From: Paenibacillus ihumii
GTDB taxonomy: Bacteria > Bacillota > Bacilli > Paenibacillales > Paenibacillaceae
Direction of reading: 5' to 3'
Length of the DNA: 64,000 nt
NCBI RefSeq assembly: GCF_001403875.1
Contig: NZ_LN884299.1
Coordinates: forward strand, 3,623,674 to 3,687,673
In this document: positions 24,245-32,868 of the stretch, in pieces
Position numbering within the stretch: the stretch's first letter is position 1
How the letters are laid out: the number at the start of each line of letters is the position of its first letter
Position numbers and translations under genes: made by a program
Notes under the pieces: generated by a model
What the model was told of the DNA's origin: nothing
The model's database searches: none
The model's input: only the letters and a program-made list of their open reading frames with translations

Positions 24245-25036
24245 TTAGCCTCTGGATTTGCCGCCAGTAACATTCACGATCGTGCCTGAAATATAAGATG
24301 AACGGTCAGACAACAAATACGTAACCAGATCCGATACTTCCTCCAGCTTGCCGCGTCTCCCCAGAGGGATCACTTTCATATAGTCGTCGGATACATCTCC
24401 TGGCTGTATTCCCCTCGTATAAGCCAGGGCTTTTACATGCTCGGGATTGCCCATCGGCGTAGGTTCATTGATCCCTGGAGAGACGCCGACGACTCGAAGA
24501 TTGAAACGGCCAAGCTCTTTGGCCCACGACAGGGTGAAGGAATTCAGAGCCCCTTTGGTTGCGGAATAAATGCTTTGGCCCTTGGAGCCTTCCATGCCGG
24601 CCTCGGAGCTAATGTTCACAATAACCCCGCTTTGCTGCCGGATCATGACTCTTGCTGCCGCCTGGGCACAGAGAAAGGCGCCTTTCACATTAACGTTGAA
24701 CATGAAATTAAAATCTTCCTCGTTAAATTCATGATCCTTGTCGCCGTGATAATAATCCACTAGCAGTCTGGGTCGGTTGACTCCGGCATTGTTCACCAAG
24801 CCATCGATCCGGGAATATCTCTGCACGACCTTGTCCATCATTTCTTCCACTTGAAGCTTGTTCGTAATGTCGCACGGGATAAAATCTACGTTGTTGTAAG
24901 CGGATCCAGAAATATCAGCGATAACAACCTGTGCTCCATTTTCACTGAGACTCTGCACTATGGCAGCTCCAATACCTGAGCTTCCTCCGGTTACGATGAC
25001 GACCTTCCCCGCCAAGTTCAACCAATCGCCTGCCAT
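24245..25036 (-). CDS. Short-chain dehydrogenase, sorbitol-6-phosphate 2-dehydrogenase type
   Basis: This 263-residue classical SDR has TGGSSGIG near residues 16-23, NNAGV, a serine in NISSEAG and the catalytic Tyr-x-x-x-Lys in YSATKGALN. The C-terminal block YTRGIQPGDVSDDY and the ending SSYISGTIVNVTGGKSRG resemble sorbitol-6-phosphate dehydrogenases of Gram-positive sorbitol PTS operons. It would oxidise a polyol phosphate to a ketose phosphate. It is the first gene of the operon, with AAGGAGG before the ATG. The precise polyol is inferred, not proven. Confidence 0.85.
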   Translation of the reverse strand: MAGDWLNLAGKVVIVTGGSSGIGAAIVQSLSENGAQVVIADISGSAYNNVDFIPCDITNKLQVEEMMDKVVQRYSRIDGLVNNAGVNRPRLLVDYYHGDKDHEFNEEDFNFMFNVNVKGAFLCAQAAARVMIRQQSGVIVNISSEAGMEGSKGQSIYSATKGALNSFTLSWAKELGRFNLRVVGVSPGINEPTPMGNPEHVKALAYTRGIQPGDVSDDYMKVIPLGRRGKLEEVSDLVTYLLSDRSSYISGTIVNVTGGKSRG

Positions 25037-25076
25037 TGTTCAATTCCTCCTTAATTATGCAGCTTTGCAAGACATC

Positions 25077-25092
25077 GTGACGTCGTGACATC
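25077..25092 (-). promoter_or_regulatory. Probable GntR operator in the operon leader
   Basis: On the minus strand this reads GATGTCACGACGTCAC. The core GATGTCACG-NN-GTC is repeated upstream of the GntR gene at 26023-26037 on the other strand. It lies between the -10 box and the first start codon, where a repressor would block transcription. A second partial copy, CACGATGTC, follows at once. Confidence 0.65.
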
Positions 25093-25101
25093 CTACTGTT
25101 A

Positions 25102-25138
25102 TGATTACACTGTTTTTTTTCTTTGTCAAGCGCTTTCA
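25102..25138 (-). promoter_or_regulatory. Promoter of the PTS operon with an overlapping cre-like site
   Basis: A perfect -35 TTGACA (25124-25129) is followed at 16 bp by TAATCA (25102-25107) as -10. The -35 box is embedded in TGAAAGCGCTTGACA (25124-25138), whose left half and CG core match the cre consensus, so CcpA could compete directly with RNA polymerase. Confidence 0.75.
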
Positions 25139-25166
25139 TAGAAAAAAGAACAAAAATAAAACCCGC

Positions 25167-25200
25167 CGCCCTAATTTCTCTGCTTTAACGAGAAATTGGA
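25167..25200 (-). terminator. Terminator of the GntR gene
   Basis: AATTTCTC (25173-25180) and GAGAAATT (25190-25197), extended by CC/GG pairs, form a stem. On the minus strand it is followed, after a short GC-rich stretch, by TTTTATTTTTG. It separates the regulator gene from the operon promoter. Confidence 0.6.
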
Positions 25201-25248
25201 AGCGACAGGTTTATCCTATCCACATCTTTATTTGCTAATTAATGACTG

Positions 25249-26001
25249 CTATTCTTTGTATCTCAACCTTACCTTAAACCGGTTAAGATCGCCTCTGTCT
25301 CTGGAAACGGAATATTCAATCGGCCGATCCTTATCGTCATAGGTGACTGTCTCCACCAATTGGATGGCAAAATCCGGCTCTATCTTCAGAATAGCGGCAT
25401 CCTCGGCGCTGGCATTGATTGCCCGGAAGGTCTTGTTCGCATAACTGATTTGAAGTGAATAGTGCTCTCTTAGCGTTGCAAACAGAGAGACTTCCGAGAA
25501 GTTGAACCGCTCCAGCTCAGGCGTTATATCTGCCGGAACATAAGTCGTCACCAGCACGGAGGGCTCATTCTCAATAAAGCGGAGCCTTTCCAGCTTATAG
25601 AACAAAGCCGGCTCCTGCCCGAAAATGCTCCTCAAAGCCTCATTCGCCATAACACGCTCAATGCTTAACAGTTCCGTTCTGGCGCTCAGGCCCTGGCGGC
25701 TGGCTTCTTCATTAAAGCTGCGCAATTCCGCCAGATCCCACTGGTTCAGCTGCTGCTTGGTTACAAAGGTGCCGACCCCTCTGCGCTTTTCCAGATAGCC
25801 TTCGCTAACCAGCAAATCAATCGCCTGTCTGACTGTGGTTCTGCTGACTCCATACATCTTCATTAATTGGGTTTCGGGAGGCAGGCTGTCATTTACTTTG
25901 TATTCTTCATTTCTGATTTTATGGATCATATCTTCTTTAAGCTGAAAGTATAAAGGAATTGGACTGTTTTTTTCCAGTTCATACTGCGCTAAATTACCCA
26001 T
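25249..26001 (-). CDS. GntR-family regulator (HutC/UTRA type)
   Basis: This 250-residue repressor-type protein has a winged helix-turn-helix at residues about 13-80 (IPLYFQLKEDMIHKI, LMKMYGVSRTTVRQAIDLL, YLEKRRGVGTFV), then a UTRA effector-binding domain with LYKLERLRFIENEPSVL and a C-terminal RFKVRLRYKE. Such proteins bind sugar phosphates. It is encoded directly upstream of the PTS operon, and a shared motif sits in both promoter regions, so it most likely represses the operon and itself until the polyol phosphate appears. The ATG follows AGGAGGACATA. Confidence 0.92.
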   Translation of the reverse strand: MGNLAQYELEKNSPIPLYFQLKEDMIHKIRNEEYKVNDSLPPETQLMKMYGVSRTTVRQAIDLLVSEGYLEKRRGVGTFVTKQQLNQWDLAELRSFNEEASRQGLSARTELLSIERVMANEALRSIFGQEPALFYKLERLRFIENEPSVLVTTYVPADITPELERFNFSEVSLFATLREHYSLQISYANKTFRAINASAEDAAILKIEPDFAIQLVETVTYDDKDRPIEYSVSRDRGDLNRFKVRLRYKE

Positions 26002-26022
26002 TATGTCCTCCTAACTGATTAA

Positions 26023-26037
26023 GATGTCACGTTGTCC
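26023..26037 (+). promoter_or_regulatory. Probable autoregulatory GntR operator
   Basis: GATGTCACGTTGTCC, 21 bp upstream of the GntR ATG, shares the 9-base core GATGTCACG and the following NN-GTC with the operon leader site at 25077-25092. It is in the opposite orientation relative to its gene. Confidence 0.6.
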
Positions 26038-26076
26038 GTACTTCCATTATACAGTAATTATGAATCGTTGTAAAAA

Positions 26077-26098
26077 CAGCCTGCAAGCCCGATTAAGG
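26077..26098 (-). terminator. Weak terminator overlapping the mannanase stop codon
   Basis: On the minus strand AGCCT pairs with AGGCT across a GC-rich loop and is followed by GTTTTTAC. The stem includes the mannanase stop. The short stem makes this uncertain. Confidence 0.4.
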
Positions 26099-27883
26099 CT
26101 CGATTCCCCAGACCAGAGCCCCGTTGTTGTACAAGGTTACTTTGTTCCAATCGGTATATGAAGTCTTCGTGGCATCGAAGGAATAATCATTATTCTCGTC
26201 GAGGTTCGACCAATCGGATTTGGACATCCGCAATTGAATGTCCCCGGTCTGCCCGCCTGCCGGAATAGAGCCTGCCGCCGCCGAGAAGCTGAGCTCGACA
26301 TAGGTGTCGGCATTCGTTCCGGATGTGCTGCCGAAGACGGCTTGAACGTTGCTCGTGCCTACTTGGGCCCAATCGATCCAGGCATTCATCGTTTGAGCAC
26401 CGTCTTTCGTAAAGTAATAGCGAATTTTCAAGCTGCTCAGATCGACCGCGCTGGTTCCGTTATTTTTGATATTAAAATGCGGTTTGATCTGATTGTCGGT
26501 CGCGTTCGTATCGCCAGCACGGTATTGCAGCACAAGCGAGCCGGATGGCGCCGTCGCTGCCTGCGGGGTCACGCTAACCTGCGCTGAATTGGCGCTGGAT
26601 CCCGCGCTGTTAGCGGCGCTTACTACATAATAATACGTGCTGCCGTTCGTCAGCCCCGTATCGGTGTAGCTGGTCGCTGTAACGCTGCTGGCGATGGTCG
26701 TGTACGGTCCGCCGCTGACCGCTGCTCTTTTCACCGTGTAGCTTGTCGCTCCCGGGGATGCATTCCAGCTTAACACGGCTTGGGCATCCCCGGCTGCTGC
26801 TGTTAGGCCTATTGGGGCGGCCGGTGCAGTCGGCTCCGTTGGATTCCCGCCGCCATTGTCCGGAACCGGCTGATAGCCAGGGGTCGTGTAAATACCGCTT
26901 AGTTCAGAAGTAGCCAGTGTACCATAGGTGCTGTTAACGATGGTTTTCCCCCAATCCGTCAGACTTCCCGCCGGTCCAGTCGCCAGATCCAGATACTCGA
27001 CGCCCCCGCCATTGCCGTACCAGGACCAAGCGAGCCAGCCAACGCCTTTCTCCTGGGTGTAGCTCAGGATTGTTGCTTCATCCACGTCGCCGCTGGAATG
27101 CTTATGCCCGAATTCACCGATGATGACCGGAATATTCAGAGCCAGAGCGTTATCGATGTTGCTCTTGACCGTCGCTGCGCTGCCGCCGGCATATTCGTAC
27201 ATATGGATGGAGAAGATCGTATTTTTCAGCGTATCTGTACTCGCAACGGACAGGCCTTTCTCAAAAATAGAGTTCGGATACTGTCCCCAGCCTGCGGCAT
27301 CCACAACGAGCGTGTTCTTGATGCCTGCATTGCGAAGCGCCGGAATCGCCGCTTGATATCCGGCTGCCCAGCCCTCCGAGCTCCAGGAGCCGAACCACTC
27401 ATTGGCAATGTTGACGATGACGCGATCCTCTTTCCCGATTAACGCATCTTTAATGCTAATCCAATAATCTACGGCACGATTCAGCGTAGAGACCGAATCC
27501 GAGCCTGTCGCATCATGCACCTCGAGCACCGTAATCAGATTGTATTGATCGCATAAGTCGATAATATTCTTGACGGAAGCCACATCGTCCCTCGTCCACT
27601 GCCCCCCATCCGACAATACGATTCTCACGGTATTGGAGCCCGTTGCAGCAATGGCGGGTATGGCGGCGGCCAGATCATTCTTGAACCAGGTGTGAGCATG
27701 GTTGACTCCCCTCATGACGAAAGGCTTGCCCGTCGCATCATACAGCGTGGTACCGCTTACATAAAATCCTTTGACTGGCGTAGCAGCGGCGGATGCATTG
27801 CCGCCAGGAACCACAGCAGAGGCTGCAATAACAGTCATGGCGAGAAGCACAGCAGCAAAAGATTTCAACAGTTTTCTGCTCAT
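26093..27883 (-). CDS. Secreted endo-beta-1,4-mannanase: GH5 (subfamily 8-like), FN3, CBM3
   Basis: This 596-residue secreted enzyme has a signal peptide (residues 1 to about 33, ending NASAAA), a GH5 catalytic domain (about 36-330), a Pro/Gly linker, an FN3 domain (about 354-441) and a C-terminal CBM3 (about 448-590). The catalytic acid is Glu 162 in NIANEW and the nucleophile Glu 257 in IIGEFG; RGVNHAHTWF and VEYLDLATGP match bacterial GH5_8 mannanases. It cuts mannan backbones outside the cell, while CBM3 anchors it to cellulose. ATG follows GGAGGG. A palindromic cre-like site at 27963-27974 suggests carbon catabolite repression. Confidence 0.95.
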   Translation of the reverse strand: MSRKLLKSFAAVLLAMTVIAASAVVPGGNASAAATPVKGFYVSGTTLYDATGKPFVMRGVNHAHTWFKNDLAAAIPAIAATGSNTVRIVLSDGGQWTRDDVASVKNIIDLCDQYNLITVLEVHDATGSDSVSTLNRAVDYWISIKDALIGKEDRVIVNIANEWFGSWSSEGWAAGYQAAIPALRNAGIKNTLVVDAAGWGQYPNSIFEKGLSVASTDTLKNTIFSIHMYEYAGGSAATVKSNIDNALALNIPVIIGEFGHKHSSGDVDEATILSYTQEKGVGWLAWSWYGNGGGVEYLDLATGPAGSLTDWGKTIVNSTYGTLATSELSGIYTTPGYQPVPDNGGGNPTEPTAPAAPIGLTAAAGDAQAVLSWNASPGATSYTVKRAAVSGGPYTTIASSVTATSYTDTGLTNGSTYYYVVSAANSAGSSANSAQVSVTPQAATAPSGSLVLQYRAGDTNATDNQIKPHFNIKNNGTSAVDLSSLKIRYYFTKDGAQTMNAWIDWAQVGTSNVQAVFGSTSGTNADTYVELSFSAAAGSIPAGGQTGDIQLRMSKSDWSNLDENNDYSFDATKTSYTDWNKVTLYNNGALVWGIEP

Positions 27884-28132
27884 AAATAGAACCCTCCAAT
27901 CAGAATTTGGATGATGAGTTGAGACCGGGTGTCGCTATTTCGTGTATACTGGCACTTGCAAGGTAAGCGCTTACTTGATGGCGTTACTCCAATCCTCCTT
28001 TCCTGCAAAAAATAGATATATATGGAAAACTACTTTTATCATACATTATTTGTAAGCGTAATTCCATAGTTTATTAGATTTTGTTAGCATTAAAATAATA
28101 ACAAACCAATCGAATGGTCATAACAACTAAAA
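27884..28132. other. Mannanase upstream region
   Basis: It holds the mannanase ribosome binding site, the cre-like palindrome and an AT-rich stretch up to the terminator of the next gene. No gene is visible. Confidence 0.6.
27963..27974. promoter_or_regulatory. cre-like palindrome upstream of the mannanase gene
   Basis: GTAAGCGCTTAC is a perfect 12-bp palindrome with the cre CG core; extended by one base each side it differs from the consensus only at the outer positions. It lies 80 bp upstream of the ATG. CcpA or another LacI-family regulator could bind it. Confidence 0.7.
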
Positions 28133-28170
28133 AGATGCCCCATCACTATAAATAGCTGATAGGGCACCTC
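28133..28170 (-). terminator. Terminator of the small membrane protein gene
   Basis: On the minus strand GTGCCCTATCA and TGATGGGGCAT form an 11-bp stem with one mismatch, followed by CTTTTTAG. It lies just past the stop at 28201. Confidence 0.85.
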
Positions 28171-28200
28171 TTACTAAAGTATGTATGTATTTCTTATGGT

Positions 28201-28647
28201 CTATTCTGCCGGTACAACTTCCTCTGCCTCACCGCGTTTGCTTGCTAACTTTACTGGCAGCTGCCATGCCGTTATTATCGCCAGTAATACAAAGATGATA
28301 TCCATCCCACTGAACAGGGATGAGAAAAACTGTGGAAATAAGCGGATGACCTCCAACTGGAACATGGACAGGATCCCTTCTGCTTCACCGATCAAAAAGT
28401 AGCCATACACAAAGTATTTACCAAGCAAAATGCCCAGCAAACTTGCAACAACAGATAACAGCTGGTGAGCTCTAGTTACCCTTTTCGCAAAAAAAGATAC
28501 TGCAAAAGCAGCCAGTCCTCCAATCGCCCATGCTACGATCCCTACCTCGTACTCCGTTACCACCACGATCAGTGCCCAGACGGCCCCGCCAATGATCGCA
28601 GCAATTAACGCTGCTAACCCTGGCATAACATTTTTACTCCCGTTCAT
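28201..28647 (-). CDS. Small membrane protein, four TM segments, function unknown
   Basis: This 148-residue protein has hydrophobic segments at about residues 9-30 (LAALIAAIIGGAVWALIVVV), 35-53, 63-84 and 110-127, and charged ends (C-terminal ASKRGEAEEVVPAE). I do not recognise a named family beyond a general likeness to small uncharacterised Bacillota membrane proteins. GGGAG precedes the ATG, and it has its own terminator, so it is probably monocistronic. Neighbours (mannanase, nitroreductase) give no clue. Confidence 0.75.
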   Translation of the reverse strand: MNGSKNVMPGLAALIAAIIGGAVWALIVVVTEYEVGIVAWAIGGLAAFAVSFFAKRVTRAHQLLSVVASLLGILLGKYFVYGYFLIGEAEGILSMFQLEVIRLFPQFFSSLFSGMDIIFVLLAIITAWQLPVKLASKRGEAEEVVPAE

Positions 28648-28994
28648 TCTTCTACTCCCATCATAATAATATTAGCTACACCAATAATTATGTATGCCGA
28701 TACATATTATTCAACAAAGAGTTATAAATTCCCTTTATTCGACAATATTTTGCATCTTAACTGTATAATTCCCTGCCGAGAGCTGTTTTGTTTATGCGCC
28801 TCTCCTTAATCCTTCATTAGCATAATAAGCGGGAACTGATTTCTACCAAATTCGGTTAGTACGGTTAAGGAATATTCAACATCACATATTGTGCATACTT
28901 CAAAATTAGTGTGTTATACACTAATATAGTTTTAGGCATGAGATATAGTTAAATCATGTAAATTGAACCATTATTAGAAAGGGAGAGTGCTCTA
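28648..28994. other. Divergent promoter region, 347 bp
   Basis: This AT-rich gap separates the minus-strand membrane protein gene from the plus-strand nitroreductase gene and must hold both promoters. TAGTGTGTTATACACTAATATAG at about 28909-28931 contains the imperfect palindrome TTAGTGTGTTATACACTAA, a plausible regulator site for the nitroreductase gene. Confidence 0.5.
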
Positions 28995-29672
28995 TTGGAT
29001 ACTTCAACTAATATCAAAAAGGAAATTCTAGCTGCTTATCAGTTCAGGCATGCCGCCAAAGAATTCGACAGCAGCAAAAAAATCAGTGCGGAGGATTTTC
29101 AATTCATCCTGCAAACAGGACGCTTGTCTCCCAGTTCATTCGGATTCGAGCCTTGGCGTTTTGTTGTTGTACAAAATCCGGAGATTCGCGGGAAGCTTCT
29201 TCCTTACACCTGGGGAGCTCAGAAGCAGCTGCCGACCGCCAGCCATTTCGTCCTGATTCTCTCCAGACAACCTAAAGACATGGCGGCAGACTCCGATTAT
29301 ATTCAAGAGATGATGAAAAACGTGCAGCAGCTGCCTTCCCATGTGATTGAAATGAAAACCAAGCTCTACGATAAATTCCTGAAGGCCGATTTCAAATTAC
29401 AGGACAATGAACGGGCCATGTTCGAATGGGGGGCCCGGCAGACTTATCTGGCCCTCGGCAATATGATGACAGCCGCTGCCCAAATCGGCATCGATTCCTG
29501 TCCGATTGAAGGCTTCGACAAGGTAGAGATCGAACGTATCCTTGCCGAGGAAGGCATTCTGGATGCCGAGCATTTCGGAATTGCCTGCATGGTCGCCTTC
29601 GGCTATCGTCTGAACGAACCGAGGGAGAAAGCACGGCAAACTATGGAACAAGTGGTTCAGTGGGTAGAGTAA
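28995..29672 (+). CDS. Nitroreductase-family NAD(P)H oxidoreductase
   Basis: This 225-residue flavoprotein has AYQFRHAAKEFDSSKKIS, the FMN-contact block RLSPSSFGFEPWRFVVV near residues 36-52, and ALGNMMTAAAQIGIDSCPIEGF near 150-171, as in NfsB-like enzymes. It reduces nitro or quinone compounds with NAD(P)H. The start is TTG at 28995 with AAAGGGAGAG about 8 bp upstream; the next ATG would delete conserved sequence. It is transcribed alone and ends at a bidirectional terminator. Confidence 0.92.
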   Translation: MDTSTNIKKEILAAYQFRHAAKEFDSSKKISAEDFQFILQTGRLSPSSFGFEPWRFVVVQNPEIRGKLLPYTWGAQKQLPTASHFVLILSRQPKDMAADSDYIQEMMKNVQQLPSHVIEMKTKLYDKFLKADFKLQDNERAMFEWGARQTYLALGNMMTAAAQIGIDSCPIEGFDKVEIERILAEEGILDAEHFGIACMVAFGYRLNEPREKARQTMEQVVQWVE

Positions 29673-29752
29673 GGTTTGGAGATAGAATTGTGGACAGAAA
29701 TAGGGTAGACTTCCGAATGTTGATTTCATTTAACATACTGATAGCCCACCAA

Positions 29753-29792
29753 AAAAGGAGACCGCATTCTAAAAATGCAGTCTCCTTCTTTA
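29753..29792. terminator. Bidirectional terminator between convergent genes
   Basis: AAGGAGACCGCAT and ATGCAGTCTCCTT form a 13-bp stem with one mismatch, flanked by an A run on the left and CTTTAAA on the right. It can stop both the nitroreductase transcript and the long minus-strand locus ending at 29844. Confidence 0.85.
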
Positions 29793-29843
29793 AAAGTAAA
29801 GCGTTGATCTTATGGCGTAATCCCAACTCGCAATTGATTCTGT

Positions 29844-31475
29844 TTATTGCTCAAGCCATCGTTGCTTTAGAGCATCCGCATAATTAAGGATATGTTGTGC
29901 ATATCGATAAGGCTCTAAATCTGGATTAAGCTCGGATCGCTGCAGGATGCTCTGTATACTGCTTCCTATATCCTCAAGAGTTGCAAGAATCATCTCTTTT
30001 TGCTCCTTGCTAGCATCGGCCTTTTCAGGATCTACAACTCTTGCAGGAAATAAGAGTGCATTCCATGATGTTATGCAAGGTAGCTTGGCTTCAATCACTT
30101 CGAATAAAGCTTGAACTGAAGCTCTTTCACTCTCTGGATAACAGGAATAGTAGTCGCTAAGAATTTCCTCCATTTGATCACTCCACAACGCTTTGCAAAA
30201 AACATAGCTGTTAAATCCATGTACCCATTTCCAAGGATAAGGATCCGAACCTCGATAGGGAACGACTAAATTCACCATGCCGAGCAGATTCAGCTTCTCG
30301 TAATATGCTATGTCCTTCAAGATGCGCTGTGGTAGAAAAGGGAACAAGTTCGTCAGCATGAAGTGATCACTATAGTATTCAAAGATAGTTAGCTTACGCT
30401 CCGTGCTTTTAAGGTTATGCGCCCAATCCTCTAACGCCTCTTTCGCCCTGCGATCACTTTCATGCGGACTGTTATCGTATCCGTACCGATAATCCCGACC
30501 CCAAAAAGCAAATAGTGTATCGACTTCAGCAGATGGCTTTGCTTCACTTCGCTCCAGCATATTCCAAGCTAGGCCTGCATTATAGGCAATATGTTCTACC
30601 TCTACATCTAATCCAGATTGACATAAGCTAGCCTTCAATCTTTCCGTAAATTGTACGTAATATTCGAGGAAGCCTTCTGTTTGCCGATCCGCGATGTCTT
30701 CCGGCCACAACGATATTCGAGTTAAATTGGGCACGGTATGGCAGTATGCTGTAATATCCTGTAGAAACAGGGTTTGCCATGTACTATCTTTGAAGTTCAG
30801 CTGTGATTTGGCTGTATACGGATGATCTGCTTCGGCATTCAGTTCCTCGTATTCTTTTTTATTCAAAAAAAACTTCATACTATGACCGCCGAGCGTGACC
30901 TGGATTCCGCGCTTGATCAATTCGGGAGCAATTTCTTCACCCACTTGGTCCCATAATGAAAAAGTAAAGAACATTTCATTAATTTTATTGTGACCAAACC
31001 AATCAATCATTTCTTTTAAGTAATGTGGCTCATTGATCGTTTCGAATACAAACCCTCTGCGTTCCATTCTTGGAGCATACCATCGAATTGTCTTTCGAGC
31101 AGGTTCCGAATCTACCCGATACTGCTGCTTCATGTTAGAAATGCTAGACGGCGAACCAGGATATACGGTGTGAAGGCCCCAGGCCTCCTGTGCGTATTGA
31201 TATACAGCGTATAATGCTGCTCGCTCTGATTTGCCTGAAAGAACAATCTTGTTCTCCGTCTCATAGATGACGAATTCATCACTAAAGCCAGAGTCTCTCC
31301 ATTCATCCACGCCTAGCAGTTCTGGCTGCTTATTCTTCAGCTCTTCCCAAGTCCCAACCCATACCTCATCCTTAGGCATAGTTACAGCCCTACCGGAGAG
31401 CTTCAACAGCCTGTTCCATTCCTCGCAGGCGAAAGCAAGTACAGGATGATTACTTTGTATGATTAGTTTACTCAT
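29844..31475 (-). CDS. Alpha-glucuronidase-like / DUF4838-like glycoside-hydrolase-type protein
   Basis: This protein of about 543 residues has an N-terminal domain like the non-catalytic N-terminal domain of alpha-glucuronidases and hexosaminidases (residues about 3-110, with SGKSERAALYAVYQYAQEAW), then a barrel-like region with RRGFVFETINEPHYLKEMID, GIQVTLGGHS and RISLWPEDIADRQ. It has no signal peptide, so it acts inside the cell on an imported oligosaccharide. It is the last gene of the long locus and its start overlaps the FAD-oxidoreductase stop. The catalytic residues and substrate cannot be assigned from sequence alone. Confidence 0.65.
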   Translation of the reverse strand: MSKLIIQSNHPVLAFACEEWNRLLKLSGRAVTMPKDEVWVGTWEELKNKQPELLGVDEWRDSGFSDEFVIYETENKIVLSGKSERAALYAVYQYAQEAWGLHTVYPGSPSSISNMKQQYRVDSEPARKTIRWYAPRMERRGFVFETINEPHYLKEMIDWFGHNKINEMFFTFSLWDQVGEEIAPELIKRGIQVTLGGHSMKFFLNKKEYEELNAEADHPYTAKSQLNFKDSTWQTLFLQDITAYCHTVPNLTRISLWPEDIADRQTEGFLEYYVQFTERLKASLCQSGLDVEVEHIAYNAGLAWNMLERSEAKPSAEVDTLFAFWGRDYRYGYDNSPHESDRRAKEALEDWAHNLKSTERKLTIFEYYSDHFMLTNLFPFLPQRILKDIAYYEKLNLLGMVNLVVPYRGSDPYPWKWVHGFNSYVFCKALWSDQMEEILSDYYSCYPESERASVQALFEVIEAKLPCITSWNALLFPARVVDPEKADASKEQKEMILATLEDIGSSIQSILQRSELNPDLEPYRYAQHILNYADALKQRWLEQ

Positions 31476-32838
31476 CACGAACAGCCCTCTCCACCAATCC
31501 TAGTTCAGCATTCCCTTCTATTAACCGTTCTTGCAATTCAAGAATTGGAACCTCCGCCACAGCACAGTTATACAGCGCAGCCATCGCAGCTGCGGTGCCT
31601 GCGGCCTGACCAATCGCCATACAGCTAGGGGTCAAACGGGTCGTAGCCTGGGCCTCATGTGTCGTGGAAATACATCTACCTGCTAATAATAAATTTGAGT
31701 TATTTAGCGGAACAATGCTGCGATATGGAATATCGTATGCGCCGCCTTCCCGAATAAAATTAGCAGTGACACCTTTCCCCTCTGGATTATGAATGTCAAT
31801 TGGATAACCACTTCGGGCAATAACATCATCAAATCTTTTACCATCTAATACATCGGTGCCATTCAACATATATTTACCGATAATTCGTCTTGATTCTCTA
31901 ACCCCGATCTGAGTTCCAACCGCTGTAATACTAGCATTTTGAAATCCCGGAATGGATTTTTGAAAGAACGCCTCTAACAGCAGTACTTGTTTGCGTCCCT
32001 CGATCTCTGCCTCGGTCAAATCTTCAACATTCGTTGGATCCAAGCCGGATACCCGGGATACGTTTACAAGCACCTCATCCTCACCAGGTCCGCTAAAAAA
32101 CAAGATACCATCACGTTGGATAGGAAGAGCGGCATCCCTCCACTTGGAATAGAATCCCATAACTCCTGTAAGAGGCAAGATATTCAACTCCGAAATTAAT
32201 GATTTCTCGTAGAATTCTGTAGGATTCTCTTGCATATATTGCTTGACCTGATTCAAATCAACGCCCTTCATACGAAATTTCATGGTCATCGGCTGTACTT
32301 TTTGTTCGAGATTTCCCTGCTCCCAGGGAGCGCCTGCCATGTAAGCAATATCTCCCTCTCCAGTTGCATCAACAAACACCTTTGCTCGGAGCGTCGATAA
32401 TCCACTTTTATTGTAAAGAGAAATACCCCGTATACGATCTCCCTCGGTTTGGACATCAATAGCCGCTGTATGCAGTAAAATATCTACTCCCGCTTCCTGA
32501 AGCATGTCGCAAGATAAAACCTTGTATACCTCAGGATTGTAGGGCGTCAGTGTGTGAACAAATCCAACCGTATCCCTTAAGTGACCAGGGGATGCGCCAA
32601 GATCTATCAACCGATCTACAATTTCTTGAGCGATCCCTTTGATAACTTGCTCACCCGTTGCCGTATGAAAGGTCATCCATGGGTATACCATCGCAGCGGT
32701 AGACATACCGCCAAGGAAGCCATAACGCTCTACGAGAATCGTCTTCGCTCCATTTCTCGCCGCGCTAATGGCAGCCGTAATTCCCGCCGGACCTCCTCCA
32801 AGAACTGCTACATCGTATTCTTTTTGCAATATAGACAA
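31468..32838 (-). CDS. FAD-dependent oxidoreductase (FAD_oxidored family)
   Basis: This 456-residue protein has the N-terminal FAD-binding motif VAVLGGGPAGITAAISAARNG (shown split: GGGPAG at residues 14-19), ERYGFLGGMST, VFVDATGEGDIAYMAG and the C-terminal GRCISTTHEAQATTRL and AIGQAAGTAAAMA blocks. Members occur in polysaccharide-use clusters, often next to dehydrogenases, but few substrates are known. The start is TTG at 32838 with GAAGGGAATGG upstream. It overlaps the downstream gene by 8 bp. Confidence 0.85.
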   Translation of the reverse strand: MSILQKEYDVAVLGGGPAGITAAISAARNGAKTILVERYGFLGGMSTAAMVYPWMTFHTATGEQVIKGIAQEIVDRLIDLGASPGHLRDTVGFVHTLTPYNPEVYKVLSCDMLQEAGVDILLHTAAIDVQTEGDRIRGISLYNKSGLSTLRAKVFVDATGEGDIAYMAGAPWEQGNLEQKVQPMTMKFRMKGVDLNQVKQYMQENPTEFYEKSLISELNILPLTGVMGFYSKWRDAALPIQRDGILFFSGPGEDEVLVNVSRVSGLDPTNVEDLTEAEIEGRKQVLLLEAFFQKSIPGFQNASITAVGTQIGVRESRRIIGKYMLNGTDVLDGKRFDDVIARSGYPIDIHNPEGKGVTANFIREGGAYDIPYRSIVPLNNSNLLLAGRCISTTHEAQATTRLTPSCMAIGQAAGTAAAMAALYNCAVAEVPILELQERLIEGNAELGLVERAVRDE

Positions 32839-32868
32839 TAGATTCCATTCCCTTCATGATTAAAAACT

